Below are positions 52,641-62,037 of a stretch of DNA of 64,000 nucleotides, piece by piece. The notes below the pieces were generated by a model. The model was not told where the DNA came from, did not search any database, and saw nothing but the letters and a program-made list of their open reading frames with translations. The position numbers and the translations under genes were made by a program. Source of the stretch: Phytophthora colocasiae (taxonomy: Eukaryota; Oomycota; Peronosporomycetes; Peronosporales; Peronosporaceae); NCBI GenBank assembly GCA_018806915.1, contig JAGKQI010000049.1, positions 1 to 64,000 on the forward strand, read 5' to 3'. Numbering within the stretch: position 1 is the stretch's first letter; every line of letters begins with the position of its first letter.

Positions 52641-54463
52641 AGGATGGATGGTCGGACTGGCTGTGGGGCTAATGCCCTGCTGACCTATGTCCCTCCGAGT
52701 ACTCTAAGGAGTACTTCCCCTCTTTTGTTGTGCATATTACATTTCCTGAATATCCTGAGCCGATCGGAGGTTGACTGCCACCTACCCTACGAGACGAAGA
52801 CTTGCCTGCCTGAACGATGACTCCGATCGATGAACCTTTACGACTACATATATTCCTGACCCCGCGACCATCTAGCTTTGCGACTAGCCGATGATGTGAT
52901 GAACTGAACCTGATGGACCCTGCGAGAACGATGGCAAGATGCTAGAGATGACCACTGGAAGTACTCGAGTCTGCCTTAGCTGAACTGAACCAGATGCCCC
53001 TATGTGAAGATGATGACCTGGCGTACCCTTTAGAACGATGATGAGACACAAGAGAGGTTTACTGTAACTACCCCGGCTAGGACGATGACGAAACGCAAGA
53101 GGTGACTACTGGAAGTGCTATGGGCCCACCTTCGAGGTGTGACCCTACCTACGCTATGGAAGTGGAGTTCGACTATTGATGATTATTGTGACGATGAGGA
53201 GTGGAGTATGTTGAAGAGACGTAGACCCGACTGATTGAAGTGGACTTTGACTATAACGTGAGACTTGGTGACTACTATGACTACGAGAAGCGATGCAAGT
53301 TGAAAAGAAGTACACCTGATCGATTAAACTGGATATCGAGAAGCAAGCGCAGTGCAAATTCTGGAGTGAGACTATCGACCGTTGGCCAAGAGAGTGTCTA
53401 TTTGGGTGGGGTGCAACGTCCCTACGGGTAGGGGCGAATTTCCTTCTAACGGTGCTTCCCACGGGTCGAACTGCTTTCGGCTACGAAGAGGACAGCTCAT
53501 TCCGCTATCTACCGTCGTCCGCCCAGTCTACTCTCCGGCTAATCCCTATACCCTGCAACCACCTACGACTTCTCCGTCCTGATCAACCGAGTTACTTCTC
53601 AACTGCCGGCCCATCGATTATCCTGCTACTACCTACGGCTACTCTGTTCCGACCGACCGAGTTACTTGCCGACCGTCTACCTTACGAACTCTCTCTTTGC
53701 CGAGCCTACTTCTAGAAGACACCTACGTCCCCTCCGTGGTTGCCCTGCTGACGACGTTGCCGCGACTACCCTGCCAATGGATCCGTCATCTACTACGAGG
53801 CATGCGGCTACAACTATCCCGTATCCTGCTTCGATAACCCCTGCGACTCCCTACCCTGATGCCTCTCCGACTACTTCAACTTCAAGATCGACTACGACCT
53901 CTCGTCCTGCTACTACTTCGTCTACTGCGACTCGTGCTGCTTTTACTCTACTGTACGCCGACTACATCAAATTGACTGACGAAGAGCTCCGCGTGGTCAA
54001 GTGCCTCCGGGACATGGAGCGCGACCGCGTTGTGCGAGGACGCACAACGTTAGGTCGGGGAGTTTGTCCCGTACCCGGGAATATAGTGTGTGAACCAGCG
54101 TCGGGCGCGCACTATGTCCCGGGGCCTTGTCCAACGTCGCCTACTGTCCGTGTCAGAGGTCCAGTTTGGAGGTACCTCCCTGCCCCGTCTACTATCATAC
54201 CATCGCGAGAGGACGGATGTCAGGCCTAGTCTCAATGCTCTTCTACTCCGGTGAGGTGTCATCCCTACAAGCGCTGGTCCAGACCGCCCAGAAATCTAGT
54301 CAGTCGTGTATCTACCAAGTTAAGAACAACCAAAAACAAGAAGAAAGAAGTTTGCATTTTACGTATTCCCTAAGCTCCCCGCCCAGACCTACTCGATAAC
54401 AGTCCGCAACTACTCGACCCTTAACCAGGTATACGACAAGTGGTGGAGAAGCAGGGTAATATC
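52641..54463 (+). other. 3' region of the Gypsy element, includes a 187-codon reading frame
   Basis: About 1.8 kb follows pol. Its first part (52641-53440) has short recurring phrases such as 'cgatgatgaga' and 'gacgatgacg' but no convincing gene. An open frame at 53666-54229 encodes a Thr/Ser/Pro-rich segment, then LTDEELRVVKCLRDMERDR and a Cys/Pro-rich end. I cannot place it in a family. Part or all of this may be a 3' LTR, but a single copy cannot prove it. Confidence 0.4.
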
Positions 54464-54515
54464 GTTGAGATCGATAGCAAAGTGGAACATCAATGACCCG
54501 CCATTAACATAGGTA
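54464..54515 (+). pseudogene. Last coding bit of the right-arm ERIL copy
   Basis: The sequence gttgagatcgatagc, then aaagtggaacatcaatgac, encodes LRSIAKWNINDPP and a stop. It matches the left arm near 30210-30258 in inverted orientation. It is separated from the rest of the gene by the Gypsy element. The following 54516-54772 is 3' flank shared with 29942-30180. Confidence 0.6.
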
Positions 54516-56962
54516 GATACGTTCCCTCTTGTTTATCCCAAGAAAACCGCACAGTTGATCTCTTTCTTGTAAGAAGGAGAACACAAATACTACGTAGTAG
54601 TAATCCTGGAAGAGCTTAGTATTTCGAAGTACGTACATGTACAACCCCATAGGAATTATGGTATCTTCTTCGCCATATTGGAGACGCACTGCAACCAGAC
54701 AAACGTCCTATCTTCTATTTGTGCTTCTACATGTATTGGAGGGAGGTGAAAGTTTTATTCTATGGAACTGCTTCAAACTTTAATCGACTGCGCCTGCTCT
54801 CCTGACTGCACAGATGAACTCCCAGCGGGGTACAAACTCTCGTCATAGACTCCATCGTACGCGTCATCAGTGACCAGGTACCCATTTAGGTATTCCGTCG
54901 TAATGGTCATGTTGAACGCGGGCATCTTCTTCACGCACGATTTATCCATCTTCTTTAGGTTTCCACCATTCTTGATGTACGAAACCAGCAATTCCAATCC
55001 GCAGATAGGACCCTCGGGGTCGCCGGGAATCAATGGCGTCGACAGGATCGTTCCATGGGTGGCGTGTTCGAACGTGACGAGTTCCTTGTTGTCGCCTTGA
55101 AGAGCATCCAGTAGGAACTCTGCGTACTTGTGTGTTGTTTGTCCATCAAGTTTGCTACTGAGCAGTAGCACGCTGGCCTGAGTGGGGATAACTGCGCTTT
55201 TGTTCCAGTATTCATCGCGGTCGTAGATGATGGGATTGGCGTCGTATTTACTCGTCTGGAATTGCTCGCAGGTCTTGGATTTCTCCTTGGAGTAGGCGCA
55301 GTATAGCTCTGTGTTAGCGTAGATACCCGTGTCAGAAATCAATACGTCGGTAAACTTCTTTTTGATCGAAGCCACCGATGGCGACGGCATTTCCCACATC
55401 TCAGACAAAATAATGACATTGAAGAGTAGCAGCGACTGGTAAGTCTCGTCCTCGACTTTAGCGTTCTTGGACTCCTGTAAAACTTGGACGACACGATTCA
55501 AAACGTCCAGGTCTTTCTCCGCACAACGATTCAAGCGATACACAACTGGTGGAATAAGCTTTCGCATCTCGGAGTCGGACAACATCGTTCCTAACGTACG
55601 GCGGAGGGCAAATGACGCTGGTTCAGCTTCGGTTGCGTTGATGGTATCAGTACCGGTAACCGTGTTGTTGTATAGCGAATTGGTGATCACTGAACAAGGC
55701 GACTCTGGGTCTTTGTCAAACTTAGCGATCAGGTGTTTAATTGTCCCGGCCAGCCCTTTCTTCTTGAACCGGGCAGCAATCTCCTCCTCTTTTTGGCTCA
55801 TAGCCAAAAATCTATCGGCGACTTCGCCAACGTCCGTGTCCCAGTTGGAATAGTACGGGAACTCAGTTGTTCGCGCACCCATCGACGCAGCAATGCCGTC
55901 TAGAACGTAACCGGTGACTTCGGGCGGGTCCAAGTGCATCAAACGTTCTCCCAGCATTGTACCATAGCTCCAGCCGAACACAATAAAATCTTCTCCATTG
56001 GTATGTTCACCCATGAAACTAGCCACATCCTTGGCAGCACTAGTCGTTGAAAACGAGGCCATGTCTCCATACTTGGAATTCAGCTCTTCTGCACATTTAC
56101 CAACGTTTTGTGCCTCGACATCACTACCCAAAAGAGAAGAATTAAGTTTTGTGGCCGCCGAACAGGATAGTCTCGTACTACGCCCAGTGCCGCGGTGGTC
56201 CATGAGGTACATATTAAACGAACCCCCCAACTTCGTCTGAAGATCAACCGCTGTCGACTCCATTGGAACGGAGGAAATACCCGGTCCTCCCTGGAGAAAC
56301 CAGACATTCCGAGTAGTCTTTGGGTTGCCGACAGTTGCTGGGTAGCGTTTCACGAAGACTTCAATGGCGGAATCGACTCCTTCTGGGGTCTCGCAAAGGC
56401 CTGGGTAGCACAGCGGCGCATTGTAGATAGCACACTCTGCGTCTTCACTTGAGCTTCCACTACCACTACTAGCGGGAGTTTGAGACGTGACGGTGAACTG
56501 GGGACAGGGTTTCCATTGAATGGATGTCTTGCTTGGCTTGGCGGAGATTGGTGATACGGCTATGGTTGCCAGAAGTACGGCATAGAAGAACCGCATCCTG
56601 CAGAAGGTTCTTAGCTTGACGTCGCTTGTAGCTGGCGAGTTTGGAAATGTGAATGGAGATTGAGCGGAGCAGCTTGCTCAGCAGGAGGTTTACTCTCATC
56701 GGCGCATTCCATTACAGTCTGTAATTTACAGATTACGCTCGAACTCCGTATGGCGGTTACCGGTACGAGCAACTACGGTCGATGAGACACCGGTGCATGT
56801 TCTATAACACCAAGTGTGAGTTGTATTCCATAAGCTTAGGCAAAGCCTAGGATAGATCCTAAGATCCAGTCTGGATTCCAGAGTTCCAGAGAGTACACAT
56901 ACATAGCATTTTTCAAAAAAAATGCGATCATGGGCCTGTATGTGCGCTGATTAGTTTTCAAT
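54466..56962 (-). repeat. Right inverted-duplication arm, S33 segment
   Basis: Inverted counterpart of 27778-30260, as described there. The outer edge is set where GCGCACATAC homology ends near 56950-56962. A further 95 bp (56965-57060) match 22852-22945. 57060-57500 contains no recognisable gene. Confidence 0.85.
54773..56596 (-). CDS. Secreted S33-type serine hydrolase/peptidase
   Basis: The 607-residue protein has the alpha/beta-hydrolase layout of tripeptidyl/prolyl aminopeptidase relatives (S33). A signal peptide, MRFFYAVLLATIAVSPISA, predicts export from the cell. The oxyanion-loop motif LQGGPG is at residues 101-106 and MDHRGTGRS at 132-140. The nucleophile elbow GWSYG is at 208-212, with Ser210. 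A late HATHGT motif holds the likely catalytic His, and an Asp candidate lies before it. Secreted enzymes of this type would trim N-terminal residues from peptides, but the substrate here is unknown. The C-terminal tail is Ser/Gln-rich. The gene is single-exon, unbroken, and convergent with the end of the right-arm ERIL copy. It is the intact counterpart of the frameshifted copy at 28105. Confidence 0.88.
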   Translation of the reverse strand: MRFFYAVLLATIAVSPISAKPSKTSIQWKPCPQFTVTSQTPASSGSGSSSEDAECAIYNAPLCYPGLCETPEGVDSAIEVFVKRYPATVGNPKTTRNVWFLQGGPGISSVPMESTAVDLQTKLGGSFNMYLMDHRGTGRSTRLSCSAATKLNSSLLGSDVEAQNVGKCAEELNSKYGDMASFSTTSAAKDVASFMGEHTNGEDFIVFGWSYGTMLGERLMHLDPPEVTGYVLDGIAASMGARTTEFPYYSNWDTDVGEVADRFLAMSQKEEEIAARFKKKGLAGTIKHLIAKFDKDPESPCSVITNSLYNNTVTGTDTINATEAEPASFALRRTLGTMLSDSEMRKLIPPVVYRLNRCAEKDLDVLNRVVQVLQESKNAKVEDETYQSLLLFNVIILSEMWEMPSPSVASIKKKFTDVLISDTGIYANTELYCAYSKEKSKTCEQFQTSKYDANPIIYDRDEYWNKSAVIPTQASVLLLSSKLDGQTTHKYAEFLLDALQGDNKELVTFEHATHGTILSTPLIPGDPEGPICGLELLVSYIKNGGNLKKMDKSCVKKMPAFNMTITTEYLNGYLVTDDAYDGVYDESLYPAGSSSVQSGEQAQSIKV

Positions 56963-57519
56963 ACGAGAAGAGAACACATCGCCGAGTAATGTATACTAAG
57001 ACAACCACTTCGGCCGCGCATGCTTGAATTGGATCTCTGTTTTCGTTCATGTGCGTCACTTCAGCCTAACGTCATTTCAGAAACATTGATAAACCTTTCG
57101 AGCGCCATTTCACATTTCAAGTGATTTATATTTAATTGACTTGCTTGCAAGTACAGTTTTCTGCCTCAATAAAGAATAACCGATAACCTTCAGCTGCATT
57201 TTATGACCTGATGTTTAAATCGAACTGTTGTATTTCGTATACATGTAACCTTGCCATTTGCATGCAGACTCCATCTTTACTTGGCAGATTATAACGAGTC
57301 CTGTCCCTCAACTGCTTACAAAGTATAACAGGATGAGGCTACACGTTGAAGGAGAGATGACGGTTAATGGCGTTTTGCTGGACGCAGATGCCAAGAATGC
57401 TCGACAGACGCCTCATGTTGAAGATAGTGGTGCTAGACGACGACCACTGACTGATGTTATGACGGAACGGCGGCGGGAAGTTAGCAGCAAGGAACGTGAT
57501 TGGTGAACGCTTGTTAAAA

Positions 57520-57992
57520 TGTGGCGAAGATCTTGGGTGACGACGGCTACGGTGAAGTGGATCGCATTCACTGAGTGAAGCCAAGGACGACTGGACGGAG
57601 AGACGATGAAGGCGAGCGCTGGGGAATAGCTCACTTTGGAATTTACCACGACCAGCGTACTCCGCAATTTGCGACGACGACGAGAAGCAATTGGCCATTG
57701 CGACTCCATCGACGAACGAAGAGCGAAGTAAACGAGTTGAACGGACGGACGAACGAAGTGAACGAGTAAGCGGAGCGGACGGACGGACGAAGTTGAACGC
57801 AAAGGCGAAAGCTTAAGTGTATTGAATATAAATAGGAACGAAGTTCCGGCGCAGGTGAACTGAGCCCGTACGGTGCTGAAGTGTGTTGAAGTTAGCTAGG
57901 AAGCCCTGCAATAAAGAAGAACCGGCGAGACAGCGCAGCGCAGCATTGTCAGCTATACGTCCCTAGCGAACAAGGGAAGCAGGTTCGTCACA
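57520..57992 (+). repeat. Possible solo LTR
   Basis: Begins TGTGGC and ends GTCACA, near-inverted termini. It includes a TATA-like box (TATAAATAGG, about 57826) followed by a polyadenylation signal (AATAAAG, about 57911), the internal order expected of an LTR. Short repeats such as 'gaacgaagtgaacgag' and 'ggacggacgga' lie before the TATA. The flanks AAAA and AAAG are not an exact target-site duplication, and there is no second copy. The identification is tentative. Confidence 0.4.
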
Positions 57993-58252
57993 AAAGTTCC
58001 GTATGTATGTAAACAAGCGACAAAGTTGCACATAATGTTTTGAAAACACTACATGTACCATACTGTACTAGTAGTTATTACATGTGTTATATTGTGCGTT
58101 TCATTCAAATTTCCATTGGGCGGTTCATCGAATCGCCTGTCCGAACCGACCGCTGAATCGCCCCCCTACTATAAAGAGTTGCATTTTCAAGGTTCACCTG
58201 TTGAAAGGCATTGCACTTTATCAGTCTCGCACGAGAAGCACAGGGAGTCGCG

Positions 58253-59536
58253 ATGGCGAGCTCTGCGGACGAGAACTTCCCGGATAGCGACAGCTCTGGG
58301 GTTGGTTCTTCTCAACTGGATCAAGTGCGCAGACATGCTAACCATCAAGTACACCCCTATCATGCGCGTAGCCGTACAAGGAGGTCCTTGCGTGACCAGT
58401 TGAGTCCCGAGAGTATCCAGCTCGCTCAAAATTCGCCATCTCCAGCCAGTTCTGACCCTCGATCGAGTCCAGCGAGAACTCCTCCCCCCAGAACACCTCC
58501 CCCAAGACGGTCTCCCCGTTTGGACCAGCTCGGATCAGCTGGCACTGACACCGCCACCTCAAGCACGTTGACCCAGAGGATGACGTCTGAGCGCAGATCG
58601 CCACGTCTGGCTCAGCGAAATAGCTGCAGCTCTGGTGGCACGAGCGCGTCAGGTGGCGCTAATTTGTATCGCCTGGTTGTCTCGCCAATAATAAAACAGA
58701 CTGTGAGCCAGCGCAACACGTCAGGACAAAAGCTGGGGGTGTTTGCTGTTGAAGGCTCCACATTCAGCGTCATGATCAAGACGCTTTGGGATAAATACCG
58801 TGAATATATGAAGGGCAGAGCAGTCGAGGTAGATGGTGAATGGTCTATTTGCGATCCTGACCCAAGCGAATGGGTCCATATGATGCAGTTCAAGGGTCCA
58901 CGTCATCTCGTTGACAGCAATAAGACAGAAAATGCTTGGAATTCGTGGATGACGAGTGAAACGGTCAAAAGAAATGGCGTAAAGTTGTTGATTTACGAAT
59001 ACGGCAGCAACATAACGACACAGCCTGTGCAGACTGCCTTTAAAAGAGCGTGCATTGATCCGCAGTCTACGGATCGAGCTGGAGCAGTTAGCGAAGCAAT
59101 TTTGCAGGAAGTGGCGGGCCGTTTACAGCAGAAATGGGCTTCAACATTTCAGGGAGCGGCCATTGTATGGAGAATGTGGGCAAATCACATTGTTCGTGAT
59201 CTTAATCGCTCTACTTGGGATGCACGCATTGACCAGCCTCCACCAGCTCAATATGCGCGCTTTCTTAGCCCATCTGAATCACGGCTAGAGCAGCAAATAT
59301 CGGGAATGTCGCGTTCAGCCAATTTGGCACTGGATTGTGTGAATGCGGCAATTGTCGCAAATGACCAGCTAATTCATGACTGGGATGCATTTGGTGCAAA
59401 ACTTAAGGAAAACAGCAGATGTCTTCAAGCACGCAAAGCCGTCATTGATGGTTTTATCAATAATGTGCTGCCACCACAGGATGTAGATGACCCCATTGAA
59501 AGAATCGAGAATATCCCTGATCTGGACCACGAGTAA
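58253..59536 (+). CDS. Accessory protein of the two-gene transposon, function unknown
   Basis: The frame is open from at least 58211. I favour the ATG at 58253 (MASSADENFPDSDSSG), giving about 428 residues. The upstream ATG at 58211 lies in the leader near a TATAAAGA box at 58170. The N-terminal third is Ser/Pro/Arg-rich and disordered, with repeated TPPPRTPPPRRSPR and RRSPRLAQR. From about residue 140 the protein is folded, with VFAVEGSTFSVMIKTLWDKY and DPDPSEWVHMMQFKGPRHL. Later come RAGAVSEAILQEVAGRLQQK and VWRMWANHIVRDL, then a helical C-terminus ending IPDLDHE. No catalytic motif is recognisable. The arrangement suggests a DNA-binding or regulatory partner of the transposase. It could instead be a captured host gene. 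No frame break. Confidence 0.75.
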   Translation: MASSADENFPDSDSSGVGSSQLDQVRRHANHQVHPYHARSRTRRSLRDQLSPESIQLAQNSPSPASSDPRSSPARTPPPRTPPPRRSPRLDQLGSAGTDTATSSTLTQRMTSERRSPRLAQRNSCSSGGTSASGGANLYRLVVSPIIKQTVSQRNTSGQKLGVFAVEGSTFSVMIKTLWDKYREYMKGRAVEVDGEWSICDPDPSEWVHMMQFKGPRHLVDSNKTENAWNSWMTSETVKRNGVKLLIYEYGSNITTQPVQTAFKRACIDPQSTDRAGAVSEAILQEVAGRLQQKWASTFQGAAIVWRMWANHIVRDLNRSTWDARIDQPPPAQYARFLSPSESRLEQQISGMSRSANLALDCVNAAIVANDQLIHDWDAFGAKLKENSRCLQARKAVIDGFINNVLPPQDVDDPIERIENIPDLDHE

Positions 59537-59637
59537 GATTTCCTAGCGACGCCTAACAACGAAATCCAAATTGTCATCTTCTAACGTATTTATTTCATCG
59601 TCGTCGTGCGTTCTGGACTGTAACCTATCCTCTTTCG

Positions 59638-60706
59638 CTAGTTGAACAAGAGGATTAAAGTAACCTGTACAGACCACCCGCAGTGCTCAAATACTTTGGA
59701 CATATTGTATCCGGCAAAACGTGAGAACGTCTCGACAACAAAGGGCGTCAGAGCCTTAGAACTTGCTTCCTTGTAGTGTCTTTGAAATGCTTTCTTAACG
59801 TATCCAAACAGGTATTCGATAGGATTGAAAAATGGGCAGTAAGCAGGAAGAAAAATAGGGACCACACCAATACTTCTAAGAAAATGAACAATCTCAGGGT
59901 GGCGGTGAATTCCAGCTCTGTCTAAAATCCAAACCGAGTTTGGGCCAGGGTACAAATCGAACTCCACCTTGCTTAGAAAACGCAAAATGGCGGCAGCATT
60001 CTACAAATTTCACTCGATCAAAGGTTCCTTCAGTGTCGTAATAGTCAATGAAGCCATTCACACCTGCGAAAGCCAGAACAGATACACGTTCTTTCCTCTG
60101 ATATTCACCACGAATAGCCACTGTTTTTCCCCGCATAGAATAACCACGACGCCTTATCATTCCTCTGTTATCAAACGAAACTTCGTCTAAGAAAACAATG
60201 TTTTGGTGTGTCCAATCCACGTGATGTAACTCATCAACAAAGCGAAATATGTCCTTTTCCTTTATGTGTAAAGCACGACGCTCCAAAACTTTCCAGGTAA
60301 GGCCAACATCATGAATTATTCTCCAGACTGACGCCTTCGAGATAGGTGTGTGGTGTGTTTGAATGAAAGCGGCTCGGGCTTCGTCCAGATAAGCAAGTGG
60401 CTGCTGCTGATAGTACTGGTACAGCCATTTGCGCTGGGCCTCCGTGAACTTTTTATCAGCTGTATGCGCTCGTCTAAATGTACCTGTTGATTCGTACACA
60501 TGAATCCAATTTCCGATAGTCTTAATATCCTTGTGGTAAACATGCGCGAGCTCCTTTCTCGATATACCAAGGTTGTAGTATCCATATAAACAGTGAAAGA
60601 CCGTGTTGGGGTGCGCGTGCTGCGTTGTCACGGCGGCTTCCATCGTACTCCACCCTGTCAGCGACGCTCGAATCCTTCTAACAGACCTGGGGTCGATTGC
60701 CCCCAA
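59638..60706 (-). pseudogene. Tc1/IS630-like DDE transposase with one frame break
   Basis: The product would carry out cut-and-paste movement at TA sites. From 60640 (MEAAVTTQHAHPNTVF) the minus strand encodes a helix-turn-helix region (YNLGISRKELAHVYHKDIKT) and a second DNA-binding part (ISKASVWRIIHDVGLTWKVL). The first catalytic Asp is in NIVFLDEVSFDNRG. After a one-base frame change near 59998 come SVWILDRAGIH with the second Asp and LPAYCPFFNPIEYLFGYVK with the catalytic Glu, typical of this superfamily. The protein ends VTLILLFN. Total length would be about 350 residues, normal. The single break may be a base error, since all catalytic residues are present. It faces the accessory gene tail to tail. 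Confidence 0.82.
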
Positions 60707-60774
60707 AGGTCGCGAATCGGCCCACTTTTGGAAATTTGGCTGAAATCAACAATACATGTACTACATACATGTAC

Positions 60775-61195
60775 ACCGATCGACAGAATGCATGGTCCAT
60801 ATAAAAAGGGCGCCTGTGATATAGAATTGTGTACACATATTGTTATCAACCAATCAAATCACCCGTCGCAGCGTTCAATCGCTAAAATAAAACTCCACTA
60901 GCCACTCGATAAAACGGAGGTCTTCACCAGCCACTCGATAAAATGGAGGCAGCTGACGAGGAGTCCTCGCAGACCCCACCACCCGCGACAGTATTGCAGG
61001 AGGCAGAGGAGGTTGCCACCACAGGCCGTCACTAGTGCATTTAACAAGGCACTTAAAACCATTTTTTAGTGCAAATACAGGTGCTCTCTATCTTTTACCA
61101 AAATCGTTATTAATTCGTTCTCACATAACCAGTCTACACACGCAGGACAGACTTTGCACCTGCGGGAAAGTGGTTCATGCATTCTGTCGATCGGT
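60775..61195. mobile_element. MITE-like element with perfect 20-bp terminal inverted repeats
   Basis: CACCGATCGACAGAATGCAT (60775-60794) is mirrored exactly at 61176-61195, and both outer sides carry TA. The 421-bp interior has a TATAAAAAGG box (60798), a short direct repeat (CCACTCGATAAAA at 60902 and 60931) and a 30-codon reading frame (60943-61035). Perfect repeats and TA flanks fit a non-autonomous Tc1/mariner derivative. Its repeats differ from those of the neighbouring two-gene element. Confidence 0.75.
60943..61035 (+). CDS. Thirty-codon reading frame inside the MITE-like element
   Basis: MEAADEESSQTPPPATVLQE and a short tail, then TAG. It lies 145 bp after a TATA box, and its start falls within the second copy of a short direct repeat. 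It looks like the residual 5' end of a gene of the parent element, truncated by internal deletion. Its N-terminal acidic, Ser/Pro composition loosely recalls the start of the neighbouring accessory protein. This is inference only. Confidence 0.35.
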   Translation: MEAADEESSQTPPPATVLQEAEEVATTGRH

Positions 61196-61339
61196 GTATT
61201 AATACATCTCCGTTATGGATTTACCGTGTAAGGGTGTACAATGTGCTCAATACCAGTCGGCGCTGATCCGACAACATGTTGGGAGTCTCAACTTGAGACC
61301 GCTATCCAGGGACGGACACAAGCCGTTTGCGAAAGTGGA

Positions 61340-61560
61340 TCGTCAATGACCCGCCATCAAAATACACTACATGTAGTACAGGCAGGTACCAGTAGACAAG
61401 GCAAATGCATACAGTACAGTAGCCTCGTTCCCTCTTCTTTATCCATTACTAGCATGTACTGGACATTTTATCTTCTGCACTTGAAGACGAGATGTTTGCA
61501 CAAAAACCGTATAGAGAAAGTAACCCTGTACACTACAACTTACTTCGAAGTACTAAACTA
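61340..61560 (+). repeat. Third, fragmentary copy of the S33/ERIL intergenic region
   Basis: 'gtcaatgacccgccat' then 'cgttccctctt(c/g)tttatcc' match 54487-54540 and, inverted, about 30185-30230. The rest is scrambled and interrupted by 60-bp insertions. No coding content. Confidence 0.5.
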
Positions 61561-61565
61561 GGCAA

Positions 61566-61725
61566 ATGCAACATCGTAGCTACAACGCCATTTGCAAGAG
61601 GAATACACCGATTATCTCTGCAGTAGATCGCGTGGTGGACGGATTTTTTAAGCTTGAGGAGGTTCGTGATGTTATTGCTCGTCTTGACCCTGAAATGACT
61701 GGCGGATACGTAGAACCAGTTTAGA
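61566..61725 (+). pseudogene. Short ERIL-family fragment
   Basis: One open frame gives ISAVDRVVDGFFKLEEVRDV followed by IARL and a stop at 61722-61724. The VVD-FxKLEEVRD pattern matches VVDDAVATFAKVEEVRDAV of the intact gene at 43377-45114. It is the most distal member in the window and has no recognisable start or C-terminus. 61726-62037 is intergenic and contains a TATATAAAG box near 61992, suited to the next gene. Confidence 0.55.
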
Positions 61726-62037
61726 AGAAGCAACTACGCTACAACAGAGCTTAATACTTGTGTTGGCAACTGGAATGGTTGCAGAGGTAGGAGTGACAAA
61801 CTTCGTGGGGTATCAGTTGTGTACAGCGACTTGTCGCGACTCGCGAGCCAAGTTGCAGCCGTGAATTCCTATCACCTTCTAGACGGGCCTCCTGGTGGTC
61901 CACTGGTGTACGCACCACAAAGCCACGCACTTGGCAGGCGTTCGAGTCCGGGGACTTTCCCCTATCACGTTCTAGACCATTCGTTATACCTTATATAAAG
62001 AGGTCGTATAGAAAATAGCAGGCATCTGACAACAATT

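Larger units (their letters stand above)
46033..54463 (+). mobile_element. Gypsy-superfamily element lacking a recognisable 5' LTR
   Basis: The limits come from comparing the interrupted ERIL tail with the uninterrupted left-arm tail near 30250-30310. Homology leaves at about 46032 ('caacactcag') and resumes at about 54464 ('gttgagatcgatagc'). Inside are a long reading frame with protease, and a second frame with reverse transcriptase, RNase H, integrase and a chromodomain-like tail. Only about 50-100 bp separates the left boundary from the open frame, so no 5' LTR can be present. The 1.8 kb after pol may hold a 3' LTR, but no partner copy exists here. About seven bases of the empty site (aggattt) are missing, so the insertion or a later deletion altered the junction. 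Confidence 0.75.
58092..60752. mobile_element. Two-gene Tc1/IS630-like transposon
   Basis: Two genes converge: an unknown protein on plus and a transposase on minus. They are bounded by imperfect inverted repeats. Left: after TA at 58090-58091, TTGTGCGTTTCATTCAAAT then TTCCA. Right, read inward: after TA at 60753-60754, TTGTTGATTTCAGCCAAAT then TTCCA. The match continues loosely through a GGGC...GAATCGCC / GGGC...GATTCGCGACC block. TA flanks match the superfamily's target site. The genes end 100 bp apart. A 2.66-kb element with a second, non-transposase gene is unusual for Tc1/mariner. Confidence 0.7.

Noticed and set aside
46138..54463. Matching LTRs for the Gypsy element
   Set aside because: No long direct repeat between 45.1-46.1 kb and 52.6-54.5 kb is visible, so LTRs were not annotated.
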